A stretch of DNA of 64,000 nt from Petrolisthes cinctipes. Its lineage: Eukaryota > Arthropoda > Malacostraca > Decapoda > Porcellanidae. Location of the stretch: NCBI GenBank assembly GCA_033782935.1, contig JAWQEG010000501.1, positions 255,501-319,500 on the forward strand, in the 5' to 3' direction. Below, piece by piece: positions 43,121 to 62,818 of this stretch. A program made the position numbers and the translations under genes. How positions within the stretch are numbered: the first letter of the stretch is position 1; every line of letters starts with the position of its first letter. Under the pieces are notes generated by a model. The model searched no databases, was not told the DNA's origin, and was given only the letters and a program-made list of their open reading frames with translations.

Positions 43121-44400
43121 GTGGGATCATAATCTTCTTATTTTTATCTACATTTTAAAGGTAAATATATAATGATTGGGGTGTTTTACCAAGTGCCAGT
43201 AACGAAATAATAACCTGGGACTTAGGCTAAGTTATATATTCACAGAGAGAGAGAGAGAGAGACTGTTGCACATAATACTAATAACGTAAATTTACAGAAG
43301 TACTTCATTCACTATATTGTATATTTTAGTATCATTACCCACTATTTTGAACCATTCTAAGACACTTTTCATGGTAAATATTGAAAGAATTACCGTTATT
43401 GCATACGGTTTTTCTACCTTCATTACCCATTTATTTATACCATTCTAAGACTATTTTCTACCTTCATTACCCATTTACTTAGACCATTCTAAAACTATTT
43501 TCGGAAAATCTGTATATGAGGTCCACGCGGCAAATATTTACAATTTATGTATATTTAAGTAGGGGACAATGTAGTGTGTTCGTGTGTAATGAATATAATA
43601 GGCAATTGCACTTAACTTTCGGCAGAATAGGCTTTCGAAAAATCGCGACCGCTTTTGAGACTAAAATTCCAGCGTAGCGCTTCAGAGACGAAGTCCAGCG
43701 TAGGAGTAAGTCTACGGTGTTAATACCCTAAGTTCAGACTCCAGCGTTTACGGTGTCTTTCTCTCCCAGGCCCTTCTTTAAAATAAGCCACTGAACACTG
43801 TACAAAGTAGTGCACATCATGATGGGATGCTCATGTGCTACTTCAAGTTGCCATCTCGTAAATCATGTATTTTTTAAAATCAAATGACGCTTTCAATATT
43901 CTTTTAATTCCATCACCATTTATATATAGATAATTTCATTATTTACTCACTTAATTTCATACATTATTTTCTCATCTCATATTATTATAATCATTATTAT
44001 TAATGCTATCTATCAACCTTCTGTATTCATCTGCTATTTTCCATCATCCCATTTTCCCTGCTACGCCTACGTGTCAGTAGTACGTGACAAGCTGACACTA
44101 CCAACATGGCTTCCAGCGGGTATGGCTTTTTTTTCACGTATTTTGCTAAGCCACAAGAACTTTTTAATTTATGTGTGGATCATAGGCTAATTTTGAAACA
44201 TAAAATAAGTGAGCAGTGTGGACAGGAGGCTACTATGGATTATAATAACAAATTACGCAATATAACAAATATGTCAGCCGGAATACAAAATCACGGCCCA
44301 GGTTTCTTCGAAAATTTAATCATCTGCACAATTTTCCTGCAAGTCTGGTAGGAGTTAAAACCTTTTTGTAATATATTTTATTAACAAATAGCAATAATAA
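43121..44400. other. Intergenic with an unassigned short ORF
   Basis: Family H fragments occupy 43370-43510. At 44106-44351 an 81-codon frame begins MASSGYGFFFTYFAKPQELF. I recognise no domain, and it may be chance. Nothing else supported. Confidence 0.3.
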
Positions 44401-44790
44401 TTATGTACAACAATTGTAATGGCCAGTCCGGTAGTCTGCTAAGGATAATAAAGGGGGGCAGTTAGGTCACGTGAGGTTATGTCCCGGTAGTCTGCCCTGG
44501 TTATGTCCCAGTAGTCTGCCCTGGTAGTGTGTCCCAGTCCAGATTAGGTTAGGTTAGGTCAAGTGAGGTCTGACTAGTTTCTACTGTATATTGTGCCGTG
44601 GTCTGCCCCGGTTAGGTCCCGGTAGTCTGCCCTGGTTATGTCCCGGTAATCTGCCCCGGTTAGGTCTCGGTAGTCTGCCCTGGTTATGTCCCGGTAGTCT
44701 GCCCCGGTTAGGTCCCGGTAGTCTGCCGTGGTTAGGTCCCGGTAGTGTGCCCCGGTTAGGTTCCGGTAGTCTGCTCAGGTTAGGTTAGGT
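44400..44790. repeat. Tandem GGTTAGGTCCCGGTAGTCTGCC repeats
   Basis: About 15 degenerate copies of a 22-30 bp unit (GTTAGGTCCCGGTAGTCTGC), grading into plain GGTTA repeats at 44544-44560 and 44775-44800. The same words occur in the family H body. Confidence 0.8.
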
Positions 44791-45139
44791 TAGGTTTAGT
44801 TAATTATCTAAACGTGCCTTGGATTTCCAAAATCTTGACATTTACCCCTCAGGAAAATTGCAAAACCCGAGCCAAGTTTTGGCAAAACTTGGCTCGGGTT
44901 TTCAATTTTTCGACATTTATGTAGGTCAAGAAACCAGTATCAAGGCAAAAGAAGCTCATTTACGTGTTTTCCCCCACCCAAAACCCCCGATTCCCAGTGC
45001 TCTCCCCCAAGATTGAAGGGGTTAGGGAATATTTATAAACCAAGTGGTGTCCGATCAATATTATGGTCACTAATAAATAGAACAAGTAAAAATATGCAGG
45101 AAAAAAAAAAAAAAAAAAAAAAACATGTGGACCTCATAC

Positions 45140-45460
45140 AGAATTACCCTATTTTTATCTATGGCATTTCCTCCACAAATGTCCCATTTCCAAGAATATT
45201 CAAATGGGGCATTTTGAAATTAGCCTGACCTTACCTAACCTAACCTTGACCACAGCTGACTACCGGGACCTAACCTGGGCAAACTACCGGGACCTAACCT
45301 GGGCAAACTACTGGGACCTAACCTGGGCAGACTATCAGGACCTAACCTGGGCTAACTACTGGGAAATAACTGTGGAAAAGTACAGGAAATGACCGGGGCA
45401 AAATACTGGGACCTAGCCAGATCTGGCAACACTGCTACAAAACGGTAATTCTTTCAATTA
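45140..45460. mobile_element. Family H element, inverted copy
   Basis: Contains TGGCATTTCCTCCACAAATG, CTACCGGGACCTAACCTGGG in several copies, CCAGATCTGGCAACACTGC and the end ACGGTAATTCTTTCAAT. Located just upstream of WDR18. Confidence 0.65.
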
Positions 45461-45766
45461 ATACCGACACTTTTAATTTATGGTGTTTCTCTCGGAGGAT
45501 TAGTCTGACCTAACCTAACCTAGACCACAGCAGACTACCAGGACCTAACCTGGGCAGAGTACTGGGACCTAACCTGGGCAAACTACCGGGATATTACCGG
45601 TGTAAACTATCATAAAGTGACCTGGGCAAATTCCCGGGACCTAGCCGGAAGTGGCAACACTGCAAGGCCCTAGCCAAAAGCGGAGTACTTCTATAATAAT
45701 ACCACAATTTATAATATATGAGTTTAATATTATTTATTTATACGTATAATTATTATGTTTTCAGTA

Positions 45767-53945
<8,179 letters not shown>

Positions 53946-53976
53946 GTGAGTGTGTAAGTTGTTGTCTTATGTAGCA

Positions 53977-53982
53977 AATAAA
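53977..53982 (+). promoter_or_regulatory. WDR18 polyadenylation signal
   Basis: AATAAA 31 bp after the stop codon. Confidence 0.7.
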
Positions 53983-54660
53983 TGACCTAAATACTGATAT
54001 ATTATTATCTCTATGCACTGAGTGACTGTGTGAAGGGGTGAGAAAAAATTCATACAGAAGAGGAGGAGGAGGAAGAGGAGGGTGTCACTCACGTTGTGAC
54101 AAGTGTTGCAGAAAAGAAAAATGTAATATTTGGTAAATTTACATTTGATGGTGCCTCGACAGCCGTAAGGCCGTGCGTTGTCAAGCTATGTGGCTCCGCC
54201 GCCGCTGCCTCGCTGTAGTGTCGGAGCCACAAATCCTGTACCGTGTCACACTGTTAAGCATAATTTGTATTAATATAGGTACATGACAAATTACTATATA
54301 TAAGAGTAAGGAAGAAAAGGATACAAAAGATTTTCTTGGCTTGTCTTGAACGCTGTGAATAAATAAATCCACGTCAAGTAATTAGTAATTTTAAAGGAGT
54401 GGTACCAGAGGGGCTCCGGTGCGGCGTGGTCAGACAGTGTGACCACGTACTGTACATTAAACTGTGTGTGTTTTACCATGATATGCGGCCGGGTGTGACA
54501 CCTCTCATTTGTTTGTATGTGTTATCGCCATTCTGCAGCGGCGCCGCATAATGTGACAACAGCCTAAGAATGAAGGCGGCAGCATGGCAATATGTAATTG
54601 ATGCTGTCAATGCTGTTAGTAGAGTGCAGTGTGACGTCTCTGACGTGAAATTAAAGTTCA

Positions 54661-54739
54661 AGCACTTCAAATCAGTAAGTCCACATGCTCCTTTCAAGTA
54701 ACTCATTTCCACAGCACCTATTCTAGACTGATGAGCCCC
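54661..54739 (-). mobile_element. Inverted fragment of the U4-headed LINE
   Basis: The reverse complement (GGGCTCATCAGTCTAGAATA to GGACTTACT) matches 19400-19470 in the RT-downstream region of copy 1. It abuts the U4-like head of copy 2 head-to-head. Confidence 0.8.
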
Positions 54740-54796
54740 ACTTTGTGCAGTGGCAGTATCATAACCAATGGGGTTCAGAGGTGCGGCCATTGCGTA
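54740..54796 (+). ncRNA. U4 snRNA-derived head, second copy
   Basis: CTTTGTGCAGTGGCAGTATC, then ATAACCAATGGGGTT and GAGGTGCGGCCATTGCG. Compared with U4, the 5' stem II strand and both arms of the 5' stem-loop are recognisable. No Sm site or 3' half follows; LINE leader sequence does. Confidence 0.75.
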
Positions 54797-55249
54797 CTGG
54801 CTACTGTCTAACATTGGGAAGTTTTAAAAGCACCTCGGTGACCTACCCTTCCTCAAGAAGGGTAGGTAAGTCTCACCCCGCCTCCACGTGGTAACCTCGG
54901 GGACACCTCCCTATTTTTAGTTGATTTTATTGTAAAAGGCTGGAGGTGAAGCCAAAGGGGGAGGCGGTGTGGGGGCAAATTAGGTTCCCTCACATATAGG
55001 TTTTAAATTTTTGTAGTGTATATATTTTAATGACATTTTTTTTTTAAGTGTTAATGTGTAATTCTCTTTTTCTTTTTTATTATTGTGGTGATTTTTAGAA
55101 ACTTGACAATGTTGATGGCCCGTGTCCCTCCGGGAATGAGTGCTACGTTGGCCTTGCCAGCCACCAGCGGCCCCCCAATGGGGGGACGGACGGCTGCGGC
55201 TAGTGGCGGGGAGGGGTCTCCAGTCTGCCCTGTGAGTGGCTGGAAAGGT

Positions 55250-55892
55250 GAAGAATGCTTGAGAATGGTTGGGATCAATGTGAATGGAATGGTGAATGAG
55301 GTGAAAAGGAGAGAGATAGTGGAGTGTGCTAGGAGTAGTAGAATAGATGTGTGTGGCATAACTGAAACACATATGAAAGGATGGGGGGTGGAAGAGTGTG
55401 TTGTGGGAAGGAATGGAAGGAGGTGTGGTATGGACTGGTATGGATGAAAAGAGTAAAGGGAGAGGAAAAGAAGGTTGTGCATTGTTGGTTCTGGGAGGGT
55501 GTGGAAAGGAATGGATGGACATGGAAGGAAGGGAACAAGGATAGTATGTATGGATGACTGGCAAGATTGGTATTGTAAAGTATGCAGGGGTCTGCGCGTA
55601 TGCTCCAGTGAACACGCAGACCAAAGTGGGAAAGGCGAAAATGAAAGAGTTCTGGGATGAAGTGAATGAATGTCTAAGAAGGTTTGAGAGTGGAAGGAGG
55701 ATAGTGTTGATAGGAGATATGAATGGGAAGGTAGGGAATGAGAGAAGAGGAAATGTAGTTGGCAAGTTGGGTGTGAATGGAATAAATGAGAATGGTGAGT
55801 GCCTGGTGGATGTGTGTGCCGAAGCGGGGTTGTTCCTCGTTGAAATAGTTCCTAAACAACAAATTTCTGTGAGTTACTTGCATCAAAGATAA
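55250..55892 (+). pseudogene. LINE endonuclease fragment (copy 2)
   Basis: Two frames: one with the first Asn and the catalytic Glu ([14 protein letters not shown]), the other with the GDMN motif and FESGRRIVLIGDMNGKVG. It lacks the SDH end and all RT motifs. Confidence 0.8.
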
Positions 55893-56323
55893 TGGACGAA
55901 GATGGTCACAAATACCAGATTAAAACTGTACACTGAGTAAAAACAAATTCTATAAGTATGAGTATAATGGTGAGGAATTTGTAAAGTTGTGGGACCTGGT
56001 GTGAGAGGCAGACCACCGGATAGGTGGCAGAAGAGAGTGGAAGAGTATGTAAAGGAGAGAAACGTGAGGGGCAGAGGAGGGTTTGAACAAGTAAGGAGGG
56101 AGTGTTGGAACAGGGAGAACTGGAGACACTTCTGCCGTGGCCACCCCCTTGGAGGGAGTTCCCGGAGGGAACGAGGCGTCAGAGCTATAGATAGATAGAT
56201 AGTATAATAGCTGTGGAGGTAAATACTTCTCTTTGAGTAAAATCCATACACTCTAACTATTATGTCACATTAAATCAGACAGTGTCAGATACTCTTTCTT
56301 ACTGTACACCCAAGTACAGAACT

Positions 56324-57113
56324 ACTATAGTCAACCACAAGGAAACTGGCGACTAAGGTGAGGTGACAGGCGGAGATCTCACCCCAAGCAGCATTGCCAC
56401 ATTAGACTTTCCAACCCACATTACTCTATTATATACCACACTATGTGGCAGTGTTGTACTGTATACACGCTGAGTCCGAGGTCAGTAATTTAATGGGGTC
56501 AGACAGGTCATTTCTCCTTTGGCCACCACCATGGAAGGTACACACACACAGTGTGTGTACAATCTTCATTTTACTATGCAGAGGGACAAAGGCTTTGGAC
56601 AGACACACATATAATTTCATACATTAAGAAAATTGTCACCACGGAAGAAATAGTCACACCTTCCAAAATCCTATCACGTCTTCCCTTCGTACACACACAC
56701 ACACACACTGTGTGTACAATGTTCAATTTACTATGCAGAGGGACAGAAACATAAAAGATTAATACACATAGACACACAATGCAGAGGGACAGAAACATAA
56801 AAGATTAATACACATAGACACAATGCAGAAGGACAGAAACATAAAAGATTAATACACATAGACACACAATGCAGAGGGACAGAAACATAAAAGATTAATA
56901 CACATAGACATACAATGCAGAGGGACAGAAACATAAAATACAGATAAAGAGAAAGGAAAGGAGGGAGGAGAGGGAGAAAGGAGATTCAGGTGAGAGAACG
57001 CAAATCCCATTCTGACAGACCACAACCATATGTGGCAACGCTGCTTGGAGGGAGATCCCCACCTATAGTCCCACCTTAAGACACCAGCCAGTTTCCTTGT
57101 GGTTGACTATAGT
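56324..57113. mobile_element. TIR element, about 790 bp
   Basis: ACTATAGTCAACCACAAGGA / its perfect inverse at 57113, with diverged inner similarity (GGCAACGCTGCTTGG against CCAAGCAGCATTGCC). The interior has a 47-bp tandem repeat. Confidence 0.7.
56740..56945. repeat. 47-bp tandem repeat, four to five copies
   Basis: Unit ATGCAGAGGGACAGAAACAT, then AAAAGATTAATACACATAGACACACA. The Cys/Leu-rich minus-strand frame is an artefact. Confidence 0.9.
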
Positions 57114-57686
57114 ACTCCAGCTCATATATAATTATAATCTAATTCTTGACAAGTTCTGAAGTTATGATATACTGTACAATACCTGTATACTGTATAGTAA
57201 CAATCAATTCAATTCAACACAAACAAACTGCATATCAGCACAGACTATAAGTAACAAAAAATCCTATGGTAACATTACTGTATAATGAACACCACCAGAT
57301 CACTACACTCAACACACGTCCACATCTTGTTGAACACAATCTCTCACATGTTGTTTTATAGACGATCCATTGGAGAAAATGTTTTCATTAACAGAAGACC
57401 CCTCATGAATAATGATAAAGTTAGTTGTTTCCAAAGGGTCCCTGGGTTTACCATGTTGTGAATCTGGAGTAATATAACAATAAACTAAACTAACTGTATT
57501 AAATAACTCCCATCTGAAAAGTAGTGTTTCTTGACAATGCTTCTTTTCAAAGCATTGACAAAATATTGTAAACAAATACACATCCTGAAATGGTGTCTGT
57601 TTTAGACAATGAGTGTGTACAGGTATTCTTACATCATTCATGATTGTCAGCAAGGAACTGCATGAGGGTGTAGTAATCATAATCTT

Positions 57687-57737
57687 CTATACTTCACTGT
57701 CACTGAACATCTTGAAGATGACTTCAGTTTCTTCAGC
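57687..57737 (-). CDS. Possible terminal exon, unidentified gene
   Basis: On the minus strand TTTTGTTTTCCAG opens AEETEVIFKMFSDSEV and stop, phase 0. Acidic C-terminal tail, no family recognised. A phase-compatible donor exists at 60652. Weak evidence. Confidence 0.25.
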   Translation of the reverse strand, partial: AEETEVIFKMFSDSEV

Positions 57738-60157
57738 CTGGAAAACAAAAAAGTGTTATATTTATACAGTAATGAAACTGGAACTTTTTATTAAATTTCT
57801 ATTAAATTAACATGAACATACTGTACAGTATATATAAATATTCAACAATTGTTAACATAACACAGTTCCATTTCCCTTGGATTGCTTCTCCTTGGTCCAT
57901 GGTCTTTACAACATGAACCTGGTAATTCTGCACACCAATAAAATGTCATGGAATAAGGTACAGTCTCTATTGTACTTAAAATTAAAATTCAAGTGATTTT
58001 TATGAGAATGTAATTCAGTAGAATAATCACCAATAATGTCTTATTTGGGACTGAAAAGGGGTAATTACAGTGAAAATGTTATCTGCCTGACATTGAAATA
58101 CATGTACAGGTACTGTACAAAGGGATTATTGGTGTTGCCATCTCAAGACTTTGTCTCATTTTTAATAATTGAAGCCTTCCTATCTCTACCAATTGGTAAC
58201 AGGTACAGTTGTGGAAGGGAGTTTATCCCCATGGGGGTCCCTCTATACTTTAATTAGTAAACACCTTCAGTTGATTATAATGATCTCTTGCTTAATTATT
58301 ATGTTACATTATGATTAAAATGTCCTGGCAATTCATTTATCTATCATCATCATTGTTATATATGTTACCATCATTAATTCATAAATCTCTTCAATTACTT
58401 GACCAAGGTGTGTGCTAGGGTAAGAGGGACCACATGGGGGTAAAGAAACTCTCTTCACCAACTGTATCAAATACACTAAGTAGAATTAGTAGATGCAAAT
58501 TGGATAGATTCAAATACATAAACATTTTGGAAAAATCATAATGGGTAAAATAATGGACTGATCTTTTCACTCACTATTAAAATTATTTGTGTTAATATAA
58601 GTCATATAATCATGCAATGTAACATAAAATATATAATAAAGACGAAATAACATTGAAAGATTAGCTGTGAGTGATGGATGATATGCATGAGTAAAACGAA
58701 AGGTGGAAACTGAGGCAGGAATGGAAACTACAATACTACACCACTCCTCTATCCTTACCATCACCATATTACCTTCATGACTCCTCTCACTCTCCACTAG
58801 GCTACATCTCATTATGTTTTCAATGTTATCACTTACAGTCTCTTGTCTTTCATTTCCATTGAGATTTGCCACAAGTTGTCCAAGCTCAGTGTTTGTTATA
58901 CAAATAACTGTGTTTTCTTTTATTCCTTCTCTCTATATACAGTACTCACTGCCCTCACTGTCACCACCCTCTTGTTTTCGCTCTACACTGCCAGTGACCG
59001 CCTCACGCGAGTTGCATTCTCACCTGGTGGGGCTACTCAGATCAACAGAGAGGAGAGCAACCCACAACATTATCATCACCACTCAGTCTCTTATCTTAAA
59101 TTTTACAACGACATTTACCACAACTTCCCCAAGCTCATGGCATTTATTTAAATATCAGGTGATAAATCTTTGTTTTGTTTTCTTTGTTTCTCCAACTCAC
59201 TGCTGTCACCACCATCAACCATCTGTTATACTCCAAACATCCTTGTTAGATATACACATATGGGTAGGGGTCCAATAATGTGGTTATGACATGAACTAAT
59301 TAAGATGTGAGATGTCCCAGCACTTTCCAAGACACACCATGGCACTTCCTGCAAAATAACCATTATTCATGAGAATCTAAATGTTATTATCAAAAGTACA
59401 GTAGGTACTGTAAACAGTATTCTTGTCAAAGTTGTTATTGTGTGTCATTATTGACAAGATCTTTCTGTATGAATCCCAGTCATTATGACTTGCTTTAATA
59501 GTACTGGAGTCATGAACCATTACAAACAGTACTGTATTTATAAGCTTGTTTTGAATTCTGAGACCATACTGACTGAGGTCAAATAATTAGGACAGGAATT
59601 ACAATTTAAACTATTTCAATGAGAGTAGTGTGTCAGAATCATTAATGTGATACATTTACAAGGCATGTACACAAAACAATGACTTACAATTAACTGTATA
59701 CAGTATAGTAGTCACAGGTATAAACTTTCTCACATATCTAGTAATGTTACTGCAAAGACGGGTCAGTTTTTCCTCTCAACACCGAGTACTAAAATACATG
59801 CAAAATTGAATGTAAAGGTCCTGGACTAATTTGGAGCCCACTGGCTGGGAGGATGACCCACCCACCTACCATTTTGGTCCCACTTATTAGGTGGGAAGAG
59901 AACCCACCCACATGGCTTCTAGTAAATGCTCTATGTCTTAACAGAGAAGCAGCATTACACAAAAGTGTTTATATTATAACAGCAATACATAATATAAAAA
60001 GCAAGCTAGAATTCATTAAGTGCAATTACCATGACACAAATATACCTAATTTCACATATATACAGTGAATGTTGGAGGGTAATCTGTCCAACTTTGTAAG
60101 TTTTTACCACTACTTATAGTCAATTAACATGGTACCGGTATATGTCTGAGGTACTAT
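57738..60157. other. Intergenic or intronic, unassigned
   Basis: AT-rich. A diverged direct repeat of about 250-280 bp is visible (58850-58980 resembles 59100-59210: TTTGCCACAAGTTGTCCAAG / TTTACCACAACTTCCCCAAG). No coding region can be supported. Confidence 0.4.
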
Positions 60158-60380
60158 ATTGGCCACAAGAATTCGTACACACTCTGTTGTTTTCGAAGGC
60201 TTACAACATATAGGAAATATATGACTACATAACTGCAATACAACATTATTATTATTATTATGGTAGGTTTGTTGTTTTGCAATCACCAAGTTACTTGGTA
60301 GACAATTCATTGTAGTACTTCCTGAACAATGACCTCTCTTCCCATATAGCCTGTGTAAGAATTCCTGTGGTCAACCGTAC
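60158..60380. mobile_element. MITE family C, inverted copy
   Basis: TATTGGCCACAAGAATTCGT to AGAATTCCTGTGGTCAACCGTA. Followed directly by a family A half-element (60381-60480, ATAATCATCCACATATAGG). Confidence 0.7.
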
Positions 60381-60651
60381 ATTCATGATCAATAATAATC
60401 ATCCACATATAGGCTAGGTGGCTTTTGTAAATGTTTGGCAGCTTCCTTCTGTTTGTAAAGCACATGGAAAAAGTATTACAACACACACAATAACACTAAA
60501 CATTAAGTTTTCAAGATATTTACTGGTGGAGTATAAACCTCAGGTAAATAATATAATAGTGTCTTATGGACTTAACACACTTGACTTATAAAAGACAAGA
60601 CAAACTGATATAATTGTGAAAAAAATACATTATTAAATCAAATAATAATAC

Positions 60652-60738
60652 CTTGGCTTGGGAGGTATACACATCACTTTGTAGGCTATCTGGCCGTGTG
60701 TTGATTTCTGAATCAAACAAACTGTCTTCACAATATTC
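60652..60738 (-). CDS. Possible internal exon, unidentified gene
   Basis: Minus-strand frame EYCEDSLFDSEINTRPDSLQ then SDVYTSQAK, ending at AAG|GTATTA in phase 0. The 5' edge is uncertain (no good pyrimidine tract). It could precede the exon at 57737. Low confidence. Confidence 0.2.
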
Positions 60739-60825
60739 TTGTTACAGTTGATGTTTGGTCTCGGTCCTCATCAGGTTTGGCAAATTCTGAAATTATAAGG
60801 GTCATTAATATGTATAATTGGGTAA

Positions 60826-61112
60826 ATATTGAAATAATTGCAGTTACCTTCATTACCCACTTATTTAGACCATTCCAAGACTATATTCTTCTATGGCATT
60901 TCCTCCGCAAATGTCCCATTTCCAAGATATTCAAATGGGACATTTTGAAATTAGCCTGACCTTACCTAACCTAACCTAAACCACAGCAGACTACCGGGAC
61001 CTAACCTGGGCAAACTACCGATAAATAACCGTGGTAAAGTACAGGAAATGACCGGGGCAAAATACTGGGATCTAGCCAGATCTGGCAACACTGCTACAAA
61101 ATGGCAATTCTT
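60826..61112. mobile_element. Family H element, third copy
   Basis: AAATATTGAAATAATTGCAG to CAATTCTTTT, with the same body words as 45140-45460. Confidence 0.65.
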
Positions 61113-61119
61113 TTGCTAC

Positions 61120-61344
61120 TTTCAACACAGCACCCCATTCTATTAAACACATTATGGAAGACTGCAACGCACACAACGACACTCGCCAACAACACAACAT
61201 ACACTCACTGAGGGCACTGTGGGAAAGCCCGGTTCAAGCCATGACCTTCCTCAAGAGCTCGGGGCTGTTCGCCCGTTCGGCCAGACAGCTTGAGGAACTT
61301 CAACAACAACAACAACTCTGCCTTATTAATGCCATCTACAGGCC
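61120..61344 (+). mobile_element. Jockey-like LINE 3' end
   Basis: Encodes IHSLRALWESPVQAMTFLKS and ends CTTCAACAACAACAACAAC, the same C terminus and (CAA)n tail as the fragment at 22415. Cut by the TIR element at 61345. Confidence 0.75.
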
Positions 61345-62792
61345 CACAGAGCTATAAACATAGAGCTCGCCCCCCCCCCCCCCGGCGTGTCGCCACCGGA
61401 AGTGGGTTGGCGGCCATGATGCCTGCCCATCCCCTCAACCCGCCAGCCTGTTAGCTTATTCCAGGGTAAGATATTATTTCATTTATTCGGTCTTTTATTG
61501 ATGATATGGTATATTAACTACATTATAGTGACTCACAATATATGAATAAGTATTTCTTTAACCGATATATTAGTGAATGGCTGATTAAATATAAATACAT
61601 TTCGGTTAATAGGTGAAATTAGTTAGGTAAACAAAACTATCGTTAGCTCTCATCCACAGTCACCTTCTTATTATCTATATATACAACGTACTTAATCTCT
61701 ATTATGATCAGTATTTTATGTTCACATTGTTCAGTATGTATGTATGTATGTATGTCACATTAGAGTAATATGTGTGTATGTATGCATGTCACACTAGAAT
61801 ATGTGTGTATGTATGTATGTCACACTAGAGTAATATGTATCTATGTATGTCACACTAGAGTAATATGTATGTATGTATGTCACACTAGAGTAATATGTAT
61901 GTATGTATTTCACACTAGAGTAATATGTATGTATGTATGTATGTTACACTAGAATAATTAATATGTATGTATATATATGTCATACTAGAATAATATGTAT
62001 GTATGTCACACTAGAGTAATATGTATGTTTGTCACACTAGAATAATATGTATGTATGTATGTCACACTCGAGTAATATGTATGTATGAATTTACAGCCGT
62101 GGTCAAAAATAATCATCCATATAGGAGTAACTCACGTAAGATTTTGACAGCTTCCCTCTAGCTGTTCCTTAGCTGATAAACATTCCAATAAATAGGTATA
62201 GTGCCATCGTTTAATTTAATACAAACAGCTACACACTACTTAAAACAATAAAATAGTATGTGAACATGAAAACATTACACAGTAAATTGTTAAAGTTACC
62301 CATATGTGGATGATTATTATTGACCACGACTGTATGTATGTATGTCACACTAGAGTAATATGTATGTATGTCACACTAGAGTAATATGTATGTATGTCAC
62401 ACTAGAGTAATATGTATGTATGTATGAATGTCACACTAGAGTAATATGTATGTATGTATGTAAGGTAAGTGGAGGGAGAGGGAGACAGATTACAGTTATA
62501 TATATTTGTCTTGTTTAATAAACCAGTTTAAGTTTAATTTCTTTGCATAATTTTCCGTATGTACATTATCTCAGCCTTGTTAATTGATTTAACAAAACCT
62601 TTATAATTAGATAACAAGATACAATGCATTACAAATCAGGGAAATGTCAATAACTGTGGAAAGAAACATACTATACAAGTACGTACGGGAGTTCAATGGG
62701 CAACTATCTATACAATAGAGCGCTCGCCTGTGGTGACACTCCTCCCCTATCTAATAACACAGGTGTAAGCGCTCTATGTTTATAGCTCTGTG
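61345..62792. mobile_element. 1.4-kb TIR element, copy 2
   Basis: TIRs CACAGAGCTATAAACATAGA / inverse at 62792. Flanks TACAGGCC and ATCAGGCC agree at 6 of 8 positions. Highly similar to 41716-43120 over its whole length, including the nested family A MITE. Confidence 0.8.
62092..62334. mobile_element. MITE family A nested in copy 2
   Basis: Same internal position and sequence as 42446-42688. Confidence 0.8.
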
Positions 62793-62818
62793 ATCAGGCC
62801 CTGTGGAGCCTTCTTGTT

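Larger units (their letters stand above)
54740..56202 (+). mobile_element. U4-headed LINE, copy 2 (RT deleted)
   Basis: Head, leader (with the same GGTAGGTAAGT and GGAGGCGGTGTGGGGGCA blocks) and endonuclease ([37 protein letters not shown]). A deletion at about 55890-55970 then jumps to the 3' end and the tail GTCAGAGCTATAGATAGATA. The endonuclease is split by frame changes near 55440-55560. Non-autonomous. Confidence 0.85.

Noticed and set aside
44106..44351. 81-codon plus-strand ORF (MASSGYGFFF) as a gene
   Set aside because: No domain, splice or conservation evidence by eye; kept only as a note in the interval entry.
57309..57680. 123-codon minus-strand ORF
   Set aside because: It lies downstream of an acceptor-stop exon in another frame and has no recognisable domain.
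57840..57935. Minus-strand segment translating as YQVHVVKTMDQGEAIQGKWN, considered as an exon
   Set aside because: It has an acceptor-like TGTGCAG but no proper donor, and its phase cannot be tied to neighbours.
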